This document shows, piece by piece, positions 51,894-62,604 of a stretch of 64,000 nt of DNA. The position numbers and the translations under genes were made by a program. Source of the stretch: Prorocentrum cordatum. Taxonomy: Eukaryota; Sar; Dinophyceae; Prorocentrales; Prorocentraceae. Each line of letters begins with the position of its first letter. Positions within the stretch are counted from its first letter, which is position 1. The stretch is from contig CAUYUJ010015712.1 of NCBI GenBank assembly GCA_963575745.1, positions 1-64,000 on the forward strand, written 5' to 3'. Below the pieces are notes generated by a model. The model was given only the letters and a program-made list of their open reading frames with translations. It searched no databases and was not told where the DNA came from.

Positions 51894-53230
51894 ATGGGGG
51901 GGGGCAATGCTATCTCCTGCTCGGGCATGACGCGCGCCTCCTCTCGTCCTTATGCCAACGCCGCGCAGGTTGTCAGCTACAACCCGATGTCGGTGCTCAG
52001 CTGCGGGCGCCTCGACGACATCTTTCAAGAGTTCAGGCACAAGGCCGTGATCGGTTTGCAGGGTACAAGGTTGCCTGGGCACGATCTTCCTCTTGAACAG
52101 CGTGGGATTGGAAATCACATTCTTATCTCAGCAGGCTATGGGCGCAGATCGAACAAGCATGCAGGTGTTGCAGTTGGACTACATCGTTCACTGTTTCGGG
52201 CTACTTCGATTAAGGACATCAAGGTGCCGAAGGATCCCAGCTCGCAAGGTCGTGGCGTTTGTGTACGCACCAAGACGGCAAGTCATGACGTTGCTTGGAT
52301 ATCATTATACTTCCCGCCCGAGAACATCGGCAATCACAAGGTCAAGTCACCTTTTCATAAGTTACTTTCGTGGGCATCGCAGTTACTGGCGGGTCTACCC
52401 GCTCGTACCCTACCAATCTTGATGATGGATGGCAATGGCAGAGTTGGCACTTTAGCTGGGCCTCAGGGAGTTCCTTGCCCAGATGATTGTTTCGCAGTGG
52501 GCCCGCACTTTCGAGAGCCCACGAACACCAACGGCAGCTACTTGAGGCAGTTCTGGATGGATTTTCATGTGTGTGCTACCAGCACTTACTTTCCTCGCGG
52601 CGCGGGGCCTACTCACTATAACTTGGGCACGAAATCTCAGCATCGTATAGATTATATTTGTGTGCCGCATGGTTATCTCACTTCAGGTGCGATACATTCG
52701 GCGTTTGTACTGGATCGGGCAGGCGACAGACCTCAACTCATTCAGAGTCTTCGACGAGCCGATCGCCGACCCGTTCAAATCAACTTGGACATTCAACTAC
52801 AGTATGATGGCAAAGACACTCATCTTCGATGGAATCGAGAGCTTCTGATGCCGGAGATGATGCACGGCGCGTTCAGGGATCTGATCTACGACGATCTGTC
52901 CAAATGGTGTCAGGACACGGCAGAGCAGTGGCAGCACTTCATGGACACGGGCTCGTTGACCGAGGCTTGGCAGCTTCTCATTGAGAGGTTGCAGCAGGTC
53001 GCTCAGAAGTTTTTCGCGCCTACTCCCGACCTTGCACTTCGAGACAACTCAAAGAACGTAGAGATTTACGGCAAGCAGTTACTCAGATGTGGGCACATGA
53101 CGGACTTGGACCTGTTCGATGGATCTTTAGACTTCTGGATATTGGCACGCTTCAGCATCCACTACGGGTCCTTCTACAAGGATGGCGAGTGGCAGTCCAA
53201 CTTCTTCGTTCCAGTCGTAAGGTTACCACG
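51894..53230 (+). pseudogene. LINE element 3 endonuclease
   Basis: ATG at 51894 is the first in a frame open from 51843 to 53393. AQVVSYNPMSVLSCGRLDDI, HKAVIGLQGTRLPGH, GVCVRTKTASHDVAWISLYF, LPILMMDGNGRVGTLAG (the GDxN-type motif), QHRIDYICVPHGYL (RIDYI motif) and RAGDRPQLIQSL follow the order of an AP-like endonuclease in dinoflagellate LINEs. GLQGTR replaces the QE motif. Alignable sequence ends near 53210, where another frame takes over; the rest to 53393 is out of register. Confidence 0.8.
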
Positions 53231-53600
53231 CATATTAAGACGGCGCAGGCAGATCGGCAATTGGTTCTTATCGAAGCTTGTACTTTGGCGTGGAACGAAA
53301 AACGACATGCAGAGGCACGCCATTTGGCTCGACAGATTACTGGCAAGCGACTTGGCCCCAAACGACGACGGTGTGGACGACCAATTACCTTAAGACTTAC
53401 AAGTTCAGAGGCCGAAGTTCGTTTCTCGAAGCCGGGTGCTCAGAAAGGCTGGGTCGCGCGCGAGATGACCGACGCGATGTTGTTCATAAAGGCTCAGCTA
53501 GCACGTAATCCACCTACGGACGCAGTTCGACAAGAAGCGGAACGTGATCTTCTTCGTACGATTCGAGCACTGGGCAAATCAAAAAAAAAAACGACGGGCA
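53215..53600 (+). pseudogene. LINE element 3 linker between EN and RT
   Basis: VTTHIKTAQADRQLVLIEAC, EARHLARQITGKRLGPKRR and SKPGAQKGWVAREM give a basic, helical linker. It runs into an A run at 53581-53590 (within GGCAAATCAAAAAAAAAAAC) where the frame is lost. Confidence 0.6.
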
Positions 53601-53739
53601 CCTTCTGCTTGGGATTTATTTTCAGAAGTATGGCGCATTTTTTCTCTCTCCTCCATGTGGTACTATCGCGCGTCACGGTGTTGGCATGGAAACTCCTACC
53701 GAACAGTTGCAGTGTATTGACGACAGAATGCTGGTTTTC

Positions 53740-54330
53740 CATCAGAAGGTTCGTTCAAACGATAGAGCTCCTCAGCAGTGGCATCGCGATATATGTATTG
53801 GTATCCCCAAGGACTTAGAGGACACTCGATGGGCACATGGATAAGGTGCTTACAGCAACGCTTTCTGTCGTGGACTGTTCAAAAATCAGCCAGGAGCCAT
53901 TATCTACCCTCGCGCTTATCACATACCAGGACGACGATGCGAAGGCGCAATAGCAGCGACGACGGTCATGATGGACAGATTGAGGACGGCGAAGAAGTCC
54001 CATTTTGCTATCAATTTTGACGCGATCAACGCCTTCAATTGTGCGAAGCAGGACAGCATCATCTCCCCTACCAACTCCGAGAGCGACTCCAACCTCTTTG
54101 ATGATAGAATTGGCACTTGTGTTACTGAGTACGGCGCGATCGACGGCAGGATCAACTTTCATCGTGGTGAGGGAGTCACGCAAGGCAGTTCACTTGGTAC
54201 AGGCTCGTTTGAGAAGGCCTACGGATCTTCTCTTGATAACTGGCGGGGTGACACGCGTGATCCACAGTTACAGGTACCATCGGTTGTTCGAGACAATATT
54301 GTTGCTTGCTCTATCTTTAGATTCCAGGCG
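53740..54330 (+). pseudogene. LINE element 3 RT motifs A and B
   Basis: One frame reads QWHRDICIGIPKD, a TAA (53842-53844), then YPRAYHIPGRRCEGAIAATT, KSHFAINFDAINAFNCAKQD (motif A, FDxxNAF) and FHRGEGVTQGSSLGTGSF (motif B, GVxQGxxL). The conserved block order supports the assignment. After about 54200 the sequence is better read in other frames. Confidence 0.7.
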
Positions 54331-55348
54331 CCTTCTATGCGTGGATGGGTTTGCTCAGATGCGGGACGCAGCTTCGAGGTGCATCGATTCGCTCTCAGAA
54401 CATCTCTTGCAGATCGGCCGTGCGCAGAACGAGACCAAGCTGGGGGCCACCGCTTTCTTTATGGGTAAGAATTCAGGTACTATACAGCGTCGTACGTATG
54501 CGGATCCATGGATGCCAGGACGTGTTCTACGCGAAGCTCGGTATCTTGGCCTCATGCTACACTACCGAGGTTTCACTGGCCTCGAACTTAATCGGCGTAT
54601 TCAAGCATGCAAAAGGAACTGGCACACGTTTCATAAGTTTTGGTTCAGCAGGGCGTGCAGAGACTTTAAGCTCGCGCTGTTTCGCATGGTGTGTATGTCT
54701 TGCTTGATGTCAGGGGCATTGGGACTTCCCTTCAACAAAGACGACGAGGCCAAGCTTGATAAGGCTCAGGTATGGCACTGTAGGAAGTTGACGCAGGGCG
54801 CGGCTACACAGAATACATACCTCCCCGACGGCACCGAGCGGAAGACCAGTCTTCATTCTGATCGAGTTCTCAGGCTAAAAAACGAGCAGCTCCTCACAAT
54901 CCTTCTAGCCCCGCAGATGCCCTTCGAGTCTGCCCCCTTGGATCACGAGAGGCACGGATCGTCGAACTTTTTCGTGAAAAGAATAATCGAGGATATCGAC
55001 TCGCTCGCCGGCTTGGAGGAGGGGGCCTGTTTCGTGGCACGATATGGCCCCCCCCCAAAAAAGCTCTTGGTGGATGAAGATTTGCTGGCTCACTTCTTGG
55101 AAATCGACGTATCGGAGTTAAGGGGTAAGTATATTACTGTAGCTGTTCTTCCTCCAGGACTCGCGCAGGCTCCTCAGGTCCCTGAAGATGAACCCCCGCA
55201 TCCCCGTGATTTCAGGCGCACTGAACTACTTGCTAACGGTCAAGAGCGCGGAGAGACCTTCGAGACCCTCAGAGCCCTTCGAGTTCACCAGTCTCAAGCT
55301 AGGCGTCAAAATGGCGATGTACACGTTGAAAAGGTTTGTCCAGAGTAA
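54325..55348 (+). pseudogene. LINE element 3 RT motif C and thumb
   Basis: RRLLCVDGFAQMRDAASRCI probably corresponds to motif C (xVDD) with the second Asp changed to Gly. ETKLGATAFFMGKNSG, REARYLGLMLHYRGFTG, ELNRRIQACKRNWHTFHKFW and FSRACRDFKLALFRMV match the thumb. The frame of 54005-55348 is open throughout, but its first ~100 codons are out of register. Confidence 0.7.
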
Positions 55349-55600
55349 TATGTGCCCATGGCGTTCATCAATATTCAGTAGTCGTGACTGTGCGGTATCT
55401 CATGTACGACATGCCTTCATTCAAAATCGATGTTTAACTGATCATGCCATTACACCACAACGTGTACCAGATGAAGGTGACATAACATGTCCGCTATGCA
55501 CTCAGAGGTTCACTTCATTGGCTATGTATCACATTCATGTACGAGCACACGTTCCAGGGCCACGAGATATTCACTTATCAGTAGCTCGTTCGGGGCTCGA
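55305..55600 (+). pseudogene. LINE element 3 C-terminal C2H2 zinc finger
   Basis: The protein continues in the frame of 55188-56666 with MYTLKRFVQSNMCPWRSSIF, AFIQNRCLTDHA and DITCPLCTQRFTSLAMYHIH then VRAH. The Cx2C-x12-Hx3H-like spacing is that of a C2H2 finger, which some LINEs carry at the C-terminus for nucleic acid binding. After about 55600 this frame is no longer family-like. Confidence 0.65.
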
Positions 55601-55659
55601 GATCATCCCAGAGCTTGTCGCTCGTTTCGGGCACCAACCTGCTCGGGCGCCCAGAGGTC

Positions 55660-56358
55660 ATGCCGCTCGATCTCGGCATGCCCCCCGCGCAGCGCCAGCG
55701 TCGCACGGAGCCGCTGGATCAGGCGCTCAAGGAGGCCGACAAAGACAATCTCAAAGCTATCAGGGAGATGATGATCTTGGTGGCCAAGCTTGGTCTGGCA
55801 GCAGAGTATCAAGCACGAGTGGCGCGAGCGGCATCGGACTTGGAGGTGCGCGTTTGCCCGCCGGCGAGCGACATGGCGCAGGCCGGCTTGGAGGCGGGCC
55901 GCGGTTGCGCCCAGCAGGCGGCGGGGGTCGCGAAGGAGGATCGCGAGCAGCAGTTGGGGCTTCCACACACATCCATCTTCCTGGCGATCATGAACAAGGC
56001 CGAGGCACAGGCAGTGGCGGTCAACGCGCAGCTGAAGGCGGACTTCGACAGGTACACGGCTCACTACGTGCAGATCAAGGACAGCAAGAACATGCAGGCG
56101 ATGCATCTGGCTTTGCAGAAAGATATCCCGCACTGCCGCGCGAAGAAAACGTACGCGAGGGACTACGCGAAGATGGGGATCAAGGTCAGCCGCCAGTCGG
56201 CGGCGTGGGCGGTATGGGAGCACGCGCGTACGATCCTGTGCAACAGCGGCGGCGCGATGAAGTACGGCATGGCTCCTTCGTCCGACATCGCGAGGCGGGT
56301 GCAGCAGGTACTCGAGGAGCTAGGCGAGAGTCGTTCCCACGAAGAGCGCTACCGTTAG
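55660..56358 (+). CDS. uncharacterised 232-residue protein, probably LINE-associated ORF1
   Basis: ATG at 55660 (MPLDLGMPPAQRQRR) opens an uninterrupted frame of 232 codons to a TAG at 56356-56358; the upstream part of the open frame has only a TTG start. The protein is Ala/Gln-rich and mostly helical in character. The blocks EQQLGLPHTSIFLAIMNKAE, KDIPHCRAKKTYARDYAKMG and SGGAMKYGMAPSSDIARRVQ recall the ORF1-like proteins next to dinoflagellate non-LTR elements (LGxPHxxxFxAxxxxL, then RxxKTY, then KYGxAP). It begins just after LINE element 3, so it may be the start of a second, 5'-truncated element. It is the only family-like ORF in the window without a break. Confidence 0.55.
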   Translation: MPLDLGMPPAQRQRRTEPLDQALKEADKDNLKAIREMMILVAKLGLAAEYQARVARAASDLEVRVCPPASDMAQAGLEAGRGCAQQAAGVAKEDREQQLGLPHTSIFLAIMNKAEAQAVAVNAQLKADFDRYTAHYVQIKDSKNMQAMHLALQKDIPHCRAKKTYARDYAKMGIKVSRQSAAWAVWEHARTILCNSGGAMKYGMAPSSDIARRVQQVLEELGESRSHEERYR

Positions 56359-56936
56359 AAGATATCTCGAGGAGTACAAGCTCAATTTTGACTGATGATA
56401 TGGCTGTATCGAGCTCTGCTTTGAATAATAGGCATTCAATGGCTGTTCCTTCGAGCTCTTTTTCGACAGCCTCATCGAGTGCATCGAGTTCGCTTCGACA
56501 CCTACTTGAAGCGGCTGAGCGACCTCGGCGTGTAGATGCTGAGGCCCCGTCTGCCGCGGCGCCTGCTTTTCCTCCCCCTCCTCCTCCTCCTCCTCCTCCT
56601 CAGCGTGAAATAGTGTACGTTGATGTGGGTGGTGAGGGCCTTTGTGGTCGCACCCCCAACGGGTGAGACGAGGGTGGCGTCTTCACCCTCGTGCCCGAGC
56701 AGGTCGGGACACGAGGCGGTGTCCCTGCCCTGCTCTGGCCTCCTAGGCTCCGTAGGCCGTGTAGGAGGTTCGGAGTGTTGGGTCGGTGGGTTCGTTGGCG
56801 TTGTAGGTTTGTTATCGATTAGGCCGACCTCCAGCCGATTTTAAGCACATCTTCGTCCGTTCGGTATACTAGCGCACGCTGTAGAGCACAGTCGGGTAGG
56901 TAAAAACACATGGGTCATGAAGTGCATTCATTCATT
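56359..56936. other. no gene seen; short (CCT)n
   Basis: A pyrimidine tract (56570-56603) and ordinary sequence. TCGAGCTCTxTTT-like strings repeat at 56408 and 56451. Confidence 0.45.
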
Positions 56937-57068
56937 CATTCCTCCTCCTCCAACCTCATCCTCCTCCTCCTTCTCATCAGCATCATCATCATCATCATCG
57001 TCATCGTCATCGTCATCACCATGATCATCATCAGCAGCAGCGTCATCATCATCCCCCCCCCCCCCTCC
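56937..57068. repeat. (TCC/ATC)n microsatellite
   Basis: CTCCTCC then CATCATCATCGTCATCG trinucleotides, ending in a C run at 57053-57064. Confidence 0.95.
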
Positions 57069-57104
57069 TCACCCTCCCCCCTTCCGTCTCCATCCACCGC
57101 CCTG

Positions 57105-57305
57105 GATCGGCGGCGAGCGATAGGGGGAGGTGAGCAGGAGAAGGCCCTCTCAGAGGGCGGCGGGCCTTCTCGAAAGGCCTCCAGCCTTCTGACAGGTCCC
57201 TTGTTTCCACGGGGAAGGTTCGGAATATTTCTCAGAAGGCCACGGGGCTTCCGAGCCTTCTGATGAGGTCCGCCCTTCTCTCGCTTCAACCCTGGGCTCG
57301 CAGCC
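57105..57305. repeat. palindromic repeat family C, copy 3
   Basis: CGGCGGCGAGCGATAGGGGG at the left; AGAAGGCC / GGCCTTCT pairs inside; TTCTCTCGCTTCAACC and GGGCTCGCAGCCG at the right. Same layout as 37455-37650. Confidence 0.65.
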
Positions 57306-58675
57306 GATCCTCCTCCAGACCCCTCGCGGTGCTTGTCCTTGCGGACCCCATGTGCACAGCCTGCCCGTGCACGCGTGCAGCAACGGCGCGCCTTTGGGTT
57401 CCCGCCCTCCAGACTGTCCAGTGAGGCAAAGGCTGGCACGACCCAGCAGGACCAGCCAACAGAGGCGCAACAGAGCGCAGCAGTCGTTGCAGCCATGGAC
57501 TCCACTGAGCTCTCAGCGTCGCAGGAGCTCGGAGCTGGCACCTGCCCCTCAGGTACTGTCCATCCTCTGCATCCTTCTCCTCCACCTGGGCCGTGGCTGC
57601 GACATGCGTGAGGGTAGTAACTGATACCGCTCGTCGAGCGGACTCGAAGCGGTTCCCAGGGGCGCCGCATCAAACCGTGTTAGAACAATGTGGTTCAAGC
57701 GCGCGCGGATCGCACATCATGAAGCAACGCTCTGGCCCGCTCATGCTGGGCCGCGTCATCGGAAGTGCGAGCTGCGTGCAGATGGTGCCGGTATGTCGCC
57801 ACGCCTGTCCTTCCTGACCGCCTTTCGTCGAGCAGTAGAACTACACTGCCTGAGTACCTCACACTGTCGGATTATGCACGCATCCGTTGTGGACCAAGTT
57901 CTGAGCAACGTTAGATTTGGATGAGCACGATTGTTTGTTGCAGATTCGTCGTTAAGCGGGTAAATGTTACAGCATCTCGGTCAATTACCGAACGCGCGTT
58001 CCTTCTAGAGTGTTGCATCGTGGTCGTGGCAGCGTGCCAAGCAAGAGAACCAGCCCCTCGCCCGCGCAGATACTCAGAGAGACCGTGGCGACGTTGAAGG
58101 GCAAGAGGCCGCCTCGGGGAGCGGGAAAGGGGGAACCCGAGGGAGCATGGGGCGGGAGGAAACGAAGGGGAAGCAAGGGCAGCAGGGCAGCAGAACTCAG
58201 AGATCGGGGATACGTAAGACTCGAGTACGCCGGAACTCGGGTTTGCTGACGCTTTTTGACGAAGGTGTCCTGGATTTTTGACGGTCCAGTTTTCGTGGGA
58301 TGTTTGCAGCGGGAGTGCGTGTCGCATTTCAGACTGGGCCCGTCACTTTCATGATTGCCCCATCAAGCCAACCTGAGTCCCTCGAACCCGAGTCTTACAT
58401 CTCCCCGAAGAGGGCAGGGAGGAGAGTGAGAGAGAGAGAGAGGATGGGCTGATTGATCACTTCGCTTCGTTGGTGGCCAGCGACAGGCGAGCCAGCTCGG
58501 AGGTAGATGACCGAACACCCTCCCAGGGGAGTGAACAGCCACCCACTCCACCAGGCAAGAGTTCCAGAGGCGGCAATGGGGGCGAACAGCCCGGTTGCGG
58601 GCATCTCACGTCTTCTCCCGGGAGCCTCGCCGAAGGCATGGACAATCGGCGCTCTTGGATATATGTATTGTCGGG
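57306..58675. other. no gene seen
   Basis: No recognisable gene. A short (GA)n run at 58424-58441. Confidence 0.5.
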
Positions 58676-58850
58676 CAGGGCTAGGACGAGAATTAATATG
58701 TTCAGAGCTTTCCGGAACGCTCTCAGAGCGTTCCGCAACGCTCTGAGGAGGCCGCGGCGCCCGAGGCATCCTCCAGAGCCGCGGGATCTCAGAGAGTCTC
58801 GATTGATCCCTACCCGATGTTGCCCTCGTCCTGGCCTCGTCTTCTATTGC
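58676..58850. mobile_element. palindromic miniature element family B, copy 3
   Basis: The left end GGGCTAGGACGAGAATTAAT is answered by CCCTCGTCCTGGCCTCGTC. The interior has TTCCGGAACGCTCTCAGAGC and GGCGCCCGAGGCATCCTCCA as in copies 1 and 4. Confidence 0.75.
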
Positions 58851-59117
58851 CCTCCCCCTGGGCTATTTTGCCCCCATCGTCGCCCCGGATGGCGAGAGGA
58901 CGGGGGAGGAGGAGGAGGTCGAGGCGAGCGGTGACGGGGAGCGAACGCGAGGGAGGGGGCCGCGGAGCGGCGAGGGCCGGGACGCAGCACGAGAGCCGCA
59001 CCGGAGGGGCCCCGGGGTCTGCCGTTGCCGGAGGCGCCAAAGGGAGCCGCTCGCGGAAGAGGTGCACAGGTCGTCCTCCACGAGGCAGGGGGAAGCGGAC
59101 GGAGAAGAGGGGCAGGA
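58851..59117. other. no gene seen
   Basis: GC-rich, with a GGAGGAGGAGGAGG stretch near 58905. No gene. Confidence 0.45.
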
Positions 59118-59275
59118 GAGATGGAGGAGGAGAAGGAGATGGAGGAGGAGGGGGAGGAGGAGATGGAGCAGCGGGAGGAGGAACAGGAGGGGGTGGAGGA
59201 GGAGACAGAGAAGGATGGGGGAGGAGGAATAGTAACAGGAGGAGATGGAGGAGGGGGAGGAAGGAGGAAGGAGGC
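59118..59275 (+). repeat. (GGA)n microsatellite
   Basis: AGGAGATGGAGGAGGAGG-type tract. Confidence 0.9.
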
Positions 59276-61326
59276 GCGCGCAACGCTGGCATGGACGTTT
59301 GGTGCCCAATCGCTGGTAGCTCAGGCGGGATGGCGCAATCGTACCACTTTCGCCACCCGCCTGAGCATGAGATCACTGTGACCTCACTCCGAAGAGAAAA
59401 AAGTGAAAGAGGGGTGCCGGGCGGGCTAGAACTACTGGTCAGCCTAACTCGTCCCTGACCGCCTCCACCTCGTCCTCCGAAGCCCGCCTCCCCACGGGCT
59501 GGGAGGGGAAAGGGTGCAGGGGCGGCGGCGCCTAGATCCAAGGGGCACGGCGTGCATGGTGCCGCCGTCTTGCTTCCTCCCGGTTCGCAGCAGTACTTGC
59601 TTTCTGGAAGGGGCTCAGGGCGAGCGGGGCAGGGGGGGGGGGGGCAGAGGTGAGGCAGGAGGCAAGAAGCCGGTTTGCTCTTCAGGGGAACAGATTAGAA
59701 AGCTTGTTGGCAGTTGCCTGCTTAGCCTCTGGCGCCAGAGGCCGCAGAGGCCTGGACGTGGGGCGGCGGCCCACGGAGAAAGGAAGAAGGAGGGAGGGAG
59801 GGGGTGAGGGAGGGGGAGGGGGAAGAGGAGGAGAGGAATCAGCTCGATCTCGCTGACGATCACGCCGTGCTCCGCTCTGCAGAATGCCAGGCGGGGGCCC
59901 ACGGAAGGAGGAAGAGGGTGGACCTGCGGCCCTTTGGGGCGCCCATGGATGCTTCCCTTCTCGGCCAGTTGCTCGGCTCATGCACTACAGTCCCAGTCGC
60001 CCGCGGCGGCCCCCCGCGCTCTCCACTGATTGTTCCCAATGGAGTTCTGTCCAGTGTGCCACATGGTGCGCTCCAGAAAAAGGCTTCGCACTCGAGGATC
60101 GAAAGGGTTGACATGTTTTCCTCGGTGGAAGGCGGCAGAAGCTGGCGGAAGTGAAGCGAGGGCGGCTACCCCAGCGGAAGCTGGCGAAAGGCCAGCGGAA
60201 GCCAGCAGGAGCAAAACCAGCCCCCCAAGAGATGGCAATGTTCTGAGATCCAGAATTTCCCGAACCCGTCACATGTTCGAATCCATCCATGATTTGTAAT
60301 GCATTCTTGGGTGAAGAAAGATCGAGGTTGACGGCACACCACACGCCGTGGTGATTTTTGGAGCCCGCGTGGGCTGGCGGCGGCTAGGGGCTCAGATGCG
60401 CCCAGAATTTTAACTTAGACCGACATTGTGGTCCACACTTCTCGCTAAATCGCCCACAAAACTCGCGCGCATCTGAAACTTATCAGCCACCTCGAAATCC
60501 CAGATGGCGGGTAGCTGCACAGGGCCAGGAGGCATGCGCATGTGCATTAGTTCAACCGGGCGCGCACACTCACAGGAATGATGCCGGAATGCATGATGCG
60601 CACTCGCAACATAATCATTATGCATGCCGACATAGTTGGTGATGATTCTGACGGGCATGCCACGCCTTATTGCTCATGGCATCCAAGCAGACAGGCACAG
60701 CCGCAGTAATAGTGGGCGGTAGGATACCGAGATGAAGCCACATGAAAATAATATGAAACTCCAAAACACTTGATGCCAAACCATATTGAAACCAGTGCGA
60801 AAGCCGATGCCAATCCATGTCGCGTGCCATGGTGAGTTGTCGCAAGCCGCTGGAGCAATTCAGCACCGTGAAGGATAGCGCGGTTGTTAGATTCCACCAT
60901 TTCTTCCCCCATCATTTGGACTCCACTCGTCGGTCGTTCCCTCCGCAAGGTGATGTCGCCGCTGGCAGAGATGGACGACGATGATGCAGGCTTGGTGCTC
61001 ACAGAGACCGTCGAGGACGCGGGCATTGCCCCTCTGCCGCGCACGAGCGGCCGCTCTATATCTGTCGCGCAAGCAGTTGCACGGCGCTCGCGCGAGCATC
61101 GCAAGGTCGGGGGGGCGCGGGTGGGGAGGCGAGTGGAGAAAGCAAGCCGGCCACGCGCAGAGGGGGTAGGTAGGGGAAGGGGGAAGGGTTCTTTAGAAGC
61201 ACCCCTGCTTCTCAGAGAGTGCGGGCCTCGCATATAGACGTAGAGCTGGCGCCTTGCAAAAGGCAGTTTCCTTCTAAGAAGCCCCCCCCCGTATCCCCTT
61301 GTGCGCGCCGCCAAGGAAGGTCGAGC
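59276..61326. other. no gene seen
   Basis: About 2 kb without a recognisable gene. Noted: a G run near 59630-59643, GGGAGGGAGGG (59790-59835), and a lower-GC part at 60400-60900. Overlapping frames on both strands lack family features. Confidence 0.5.
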
Positions 61327-61495
61327 GTGGCTAGGACGAGGATAGATCCGTCCCAGAGCGTTCCGGAACGCTCTCAGAGCGCACGGGACCGATCCGAGAA
61401 GGCCGCGGCGCCCGAGACACCCTCCAGGACCGCGGAATCTCGGAGATTCTCCATTTCTCCGCACCCGATTTTATCTTCGTCCTGGCTTCGTCTTG
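61327..61495. mobile_element. palindromic miniature element family B, copy 4
   Basis: The left end GTGGCTAGGACGAGGATAGA is answered by TTATCTTCGTCCTGGCTTCG. The perfect palindrome agagcgttccggaacgctct is at 61355-61374, identical to that at 17379-17398. GGCGCCCGAGACACCCTCCA is shared with copy 3. Confidence 0.75.
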
Positions 61496-61659
61496 CCCCA
61501 CCCCCCCTCGCGCGCGCCGCCGAGGAAGGGAGGGCCGCCAGCTGTGGGGGCTCGCCCGGGACCGTGCCCAGGAGAAGCTCCTCCTGCTCGGGGACCTCGG
61601 GCCGATGCGCTTCGACAGTGCCGCGGCGCGGAGCCTTCCGTTCTGCTTCCGCGGGGGAG

Positions 61660-61775
61660 GGGGAGGGGGAGGAGGAGGAGGAGGAGGAGGAGGAGGAGGA
61701 GGAGGAGGAGGAGGAGGAGGAGGAGGAGGAGGAGGAGGAGGAGGAGGAGGAGGAGGAGGAGGAGGAGAAGAGGAG
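61660..61775 (+). repeat. (GGA)n microsatellite
   Basis: Nearly perfect GGA tract; frames read poly-Gly, poly-Arg or poly-Glu. Confidence 0.97.
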
Positions 61776-61878
61776 GGCGATATCCTGTGATGGCTTCGAT
61801 GACAGTCGGACCGAGGTATAAGATCGAGGTCGGTTCTTGGAGGGTGCCTATTGTTCTTCGTGCTTGATGTGAGGAACC

Positions 61879-62052
61879 AACAACACACACCCATACCCAT
61901 AGGGGGGTCGGAGAGGGCTATGGGTGCGTGTTGTCGGATGGGGGTTCCCGCTCGAACGGGAGCGTTCCCCAGGGTCCGACAACCCGCACCCATACCCATA
62001 GCCAGTCCTCCTCTCAACGACCCCCCTACGGGTATGGGTGTGTGTTGCTCGT
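61879..62052. mobile_element. foldback element with long inverted repeats
   Basis: The outer arm AACACACACCCATACCCATA then GGGGGGTCG (61882-61910) is matched inversely by CGACCCCCCTACGGGTATGG then GTGTGTGTT (62018-62046), with one difference. An inner pair (GGCTATGGGTGCGTGTTGTC near 61916; GACAACCCGCACCCATACCC near 61978) and a central CCCGCTCGAACGGG make nearly the whole 170 bp self-complementary. No clear target duplication. Confidence 0.8.
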
Positions 62053-62604
62053 TCGTGATGATGGATGTCCTTGGGTATCCTGAGGAGGGTACCCTTGGAT
62101 GTTCTGTGTGTTTTGGCCGGCGGAGGGTCTCATGCTCGTGAACGGTGTTTTGCTGTCCTAGGTCGGGCTGTTGTCGCTCTCGTTCGACGCATGGGTTTGC
62201 GGCCGCCTGGCAACAGTCTCGCATTGTCAACAAGCAAAAGGCAGCGGCCCTGGAGGAACGAATGAAGGAGAGGTGAGAGGGAAAGCGAGACCGCACCGTG
62301 CAAGGCAGCAAGGCGGCAGTCTGGGTGCAAGCATAATTTGCACTTTCACTGATCGAGCGTGTTTTGCACAATTTCTGGTTCGGGCCGTGGCGGCAGCAGC
62401 AGGAGAAAGCGGATGAGAAACGGCGGCGGCCCCAAGTCTCCGATTGTATGGCTTTAGAGATCCTGGCGTTGCTCCTTGATTTCGGCCTCTGGTGCCCTTC
62501 ATCGATTGGACCCTGGGACAATCAAAGATGGATGAGGGACCCCCCAAAAATATGCAGGCGAAGGACCCAACCATATGCTGTTAAGGGTACCGCAATTGTA
62601 AATA
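62053..62604. other. no gene seen
   Basis: No recognisable gene. Confidence 0.45.

Larger units (their letters stand above)
51894..55600 (+). mobile_element. decayed non-LTR retrotransposon (LINE), element 3
   Basis: Plus-strand remains in order: AP-endonuclease (51894-53230), linker (53215-53600), reverse transcriptase (about 53740-55330) and a C-terminal C2H2 zinc finger (near 55476-55545). The clade differs from elements 1 and 2. Several frameshifts (near 53210, 53585 in an A run, 54190, 55320) and in-frame stops make it inactive. No spliced leader is seen at its 5' side, where it runs into microsatellite DNA. Confidence 0.8.

Noticed and set aside
61331-62521. 396-codon minus-strand frame
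   Set aside because: It runs through a family-B element, a GGA tract and a foldback element; composition alone explains it.
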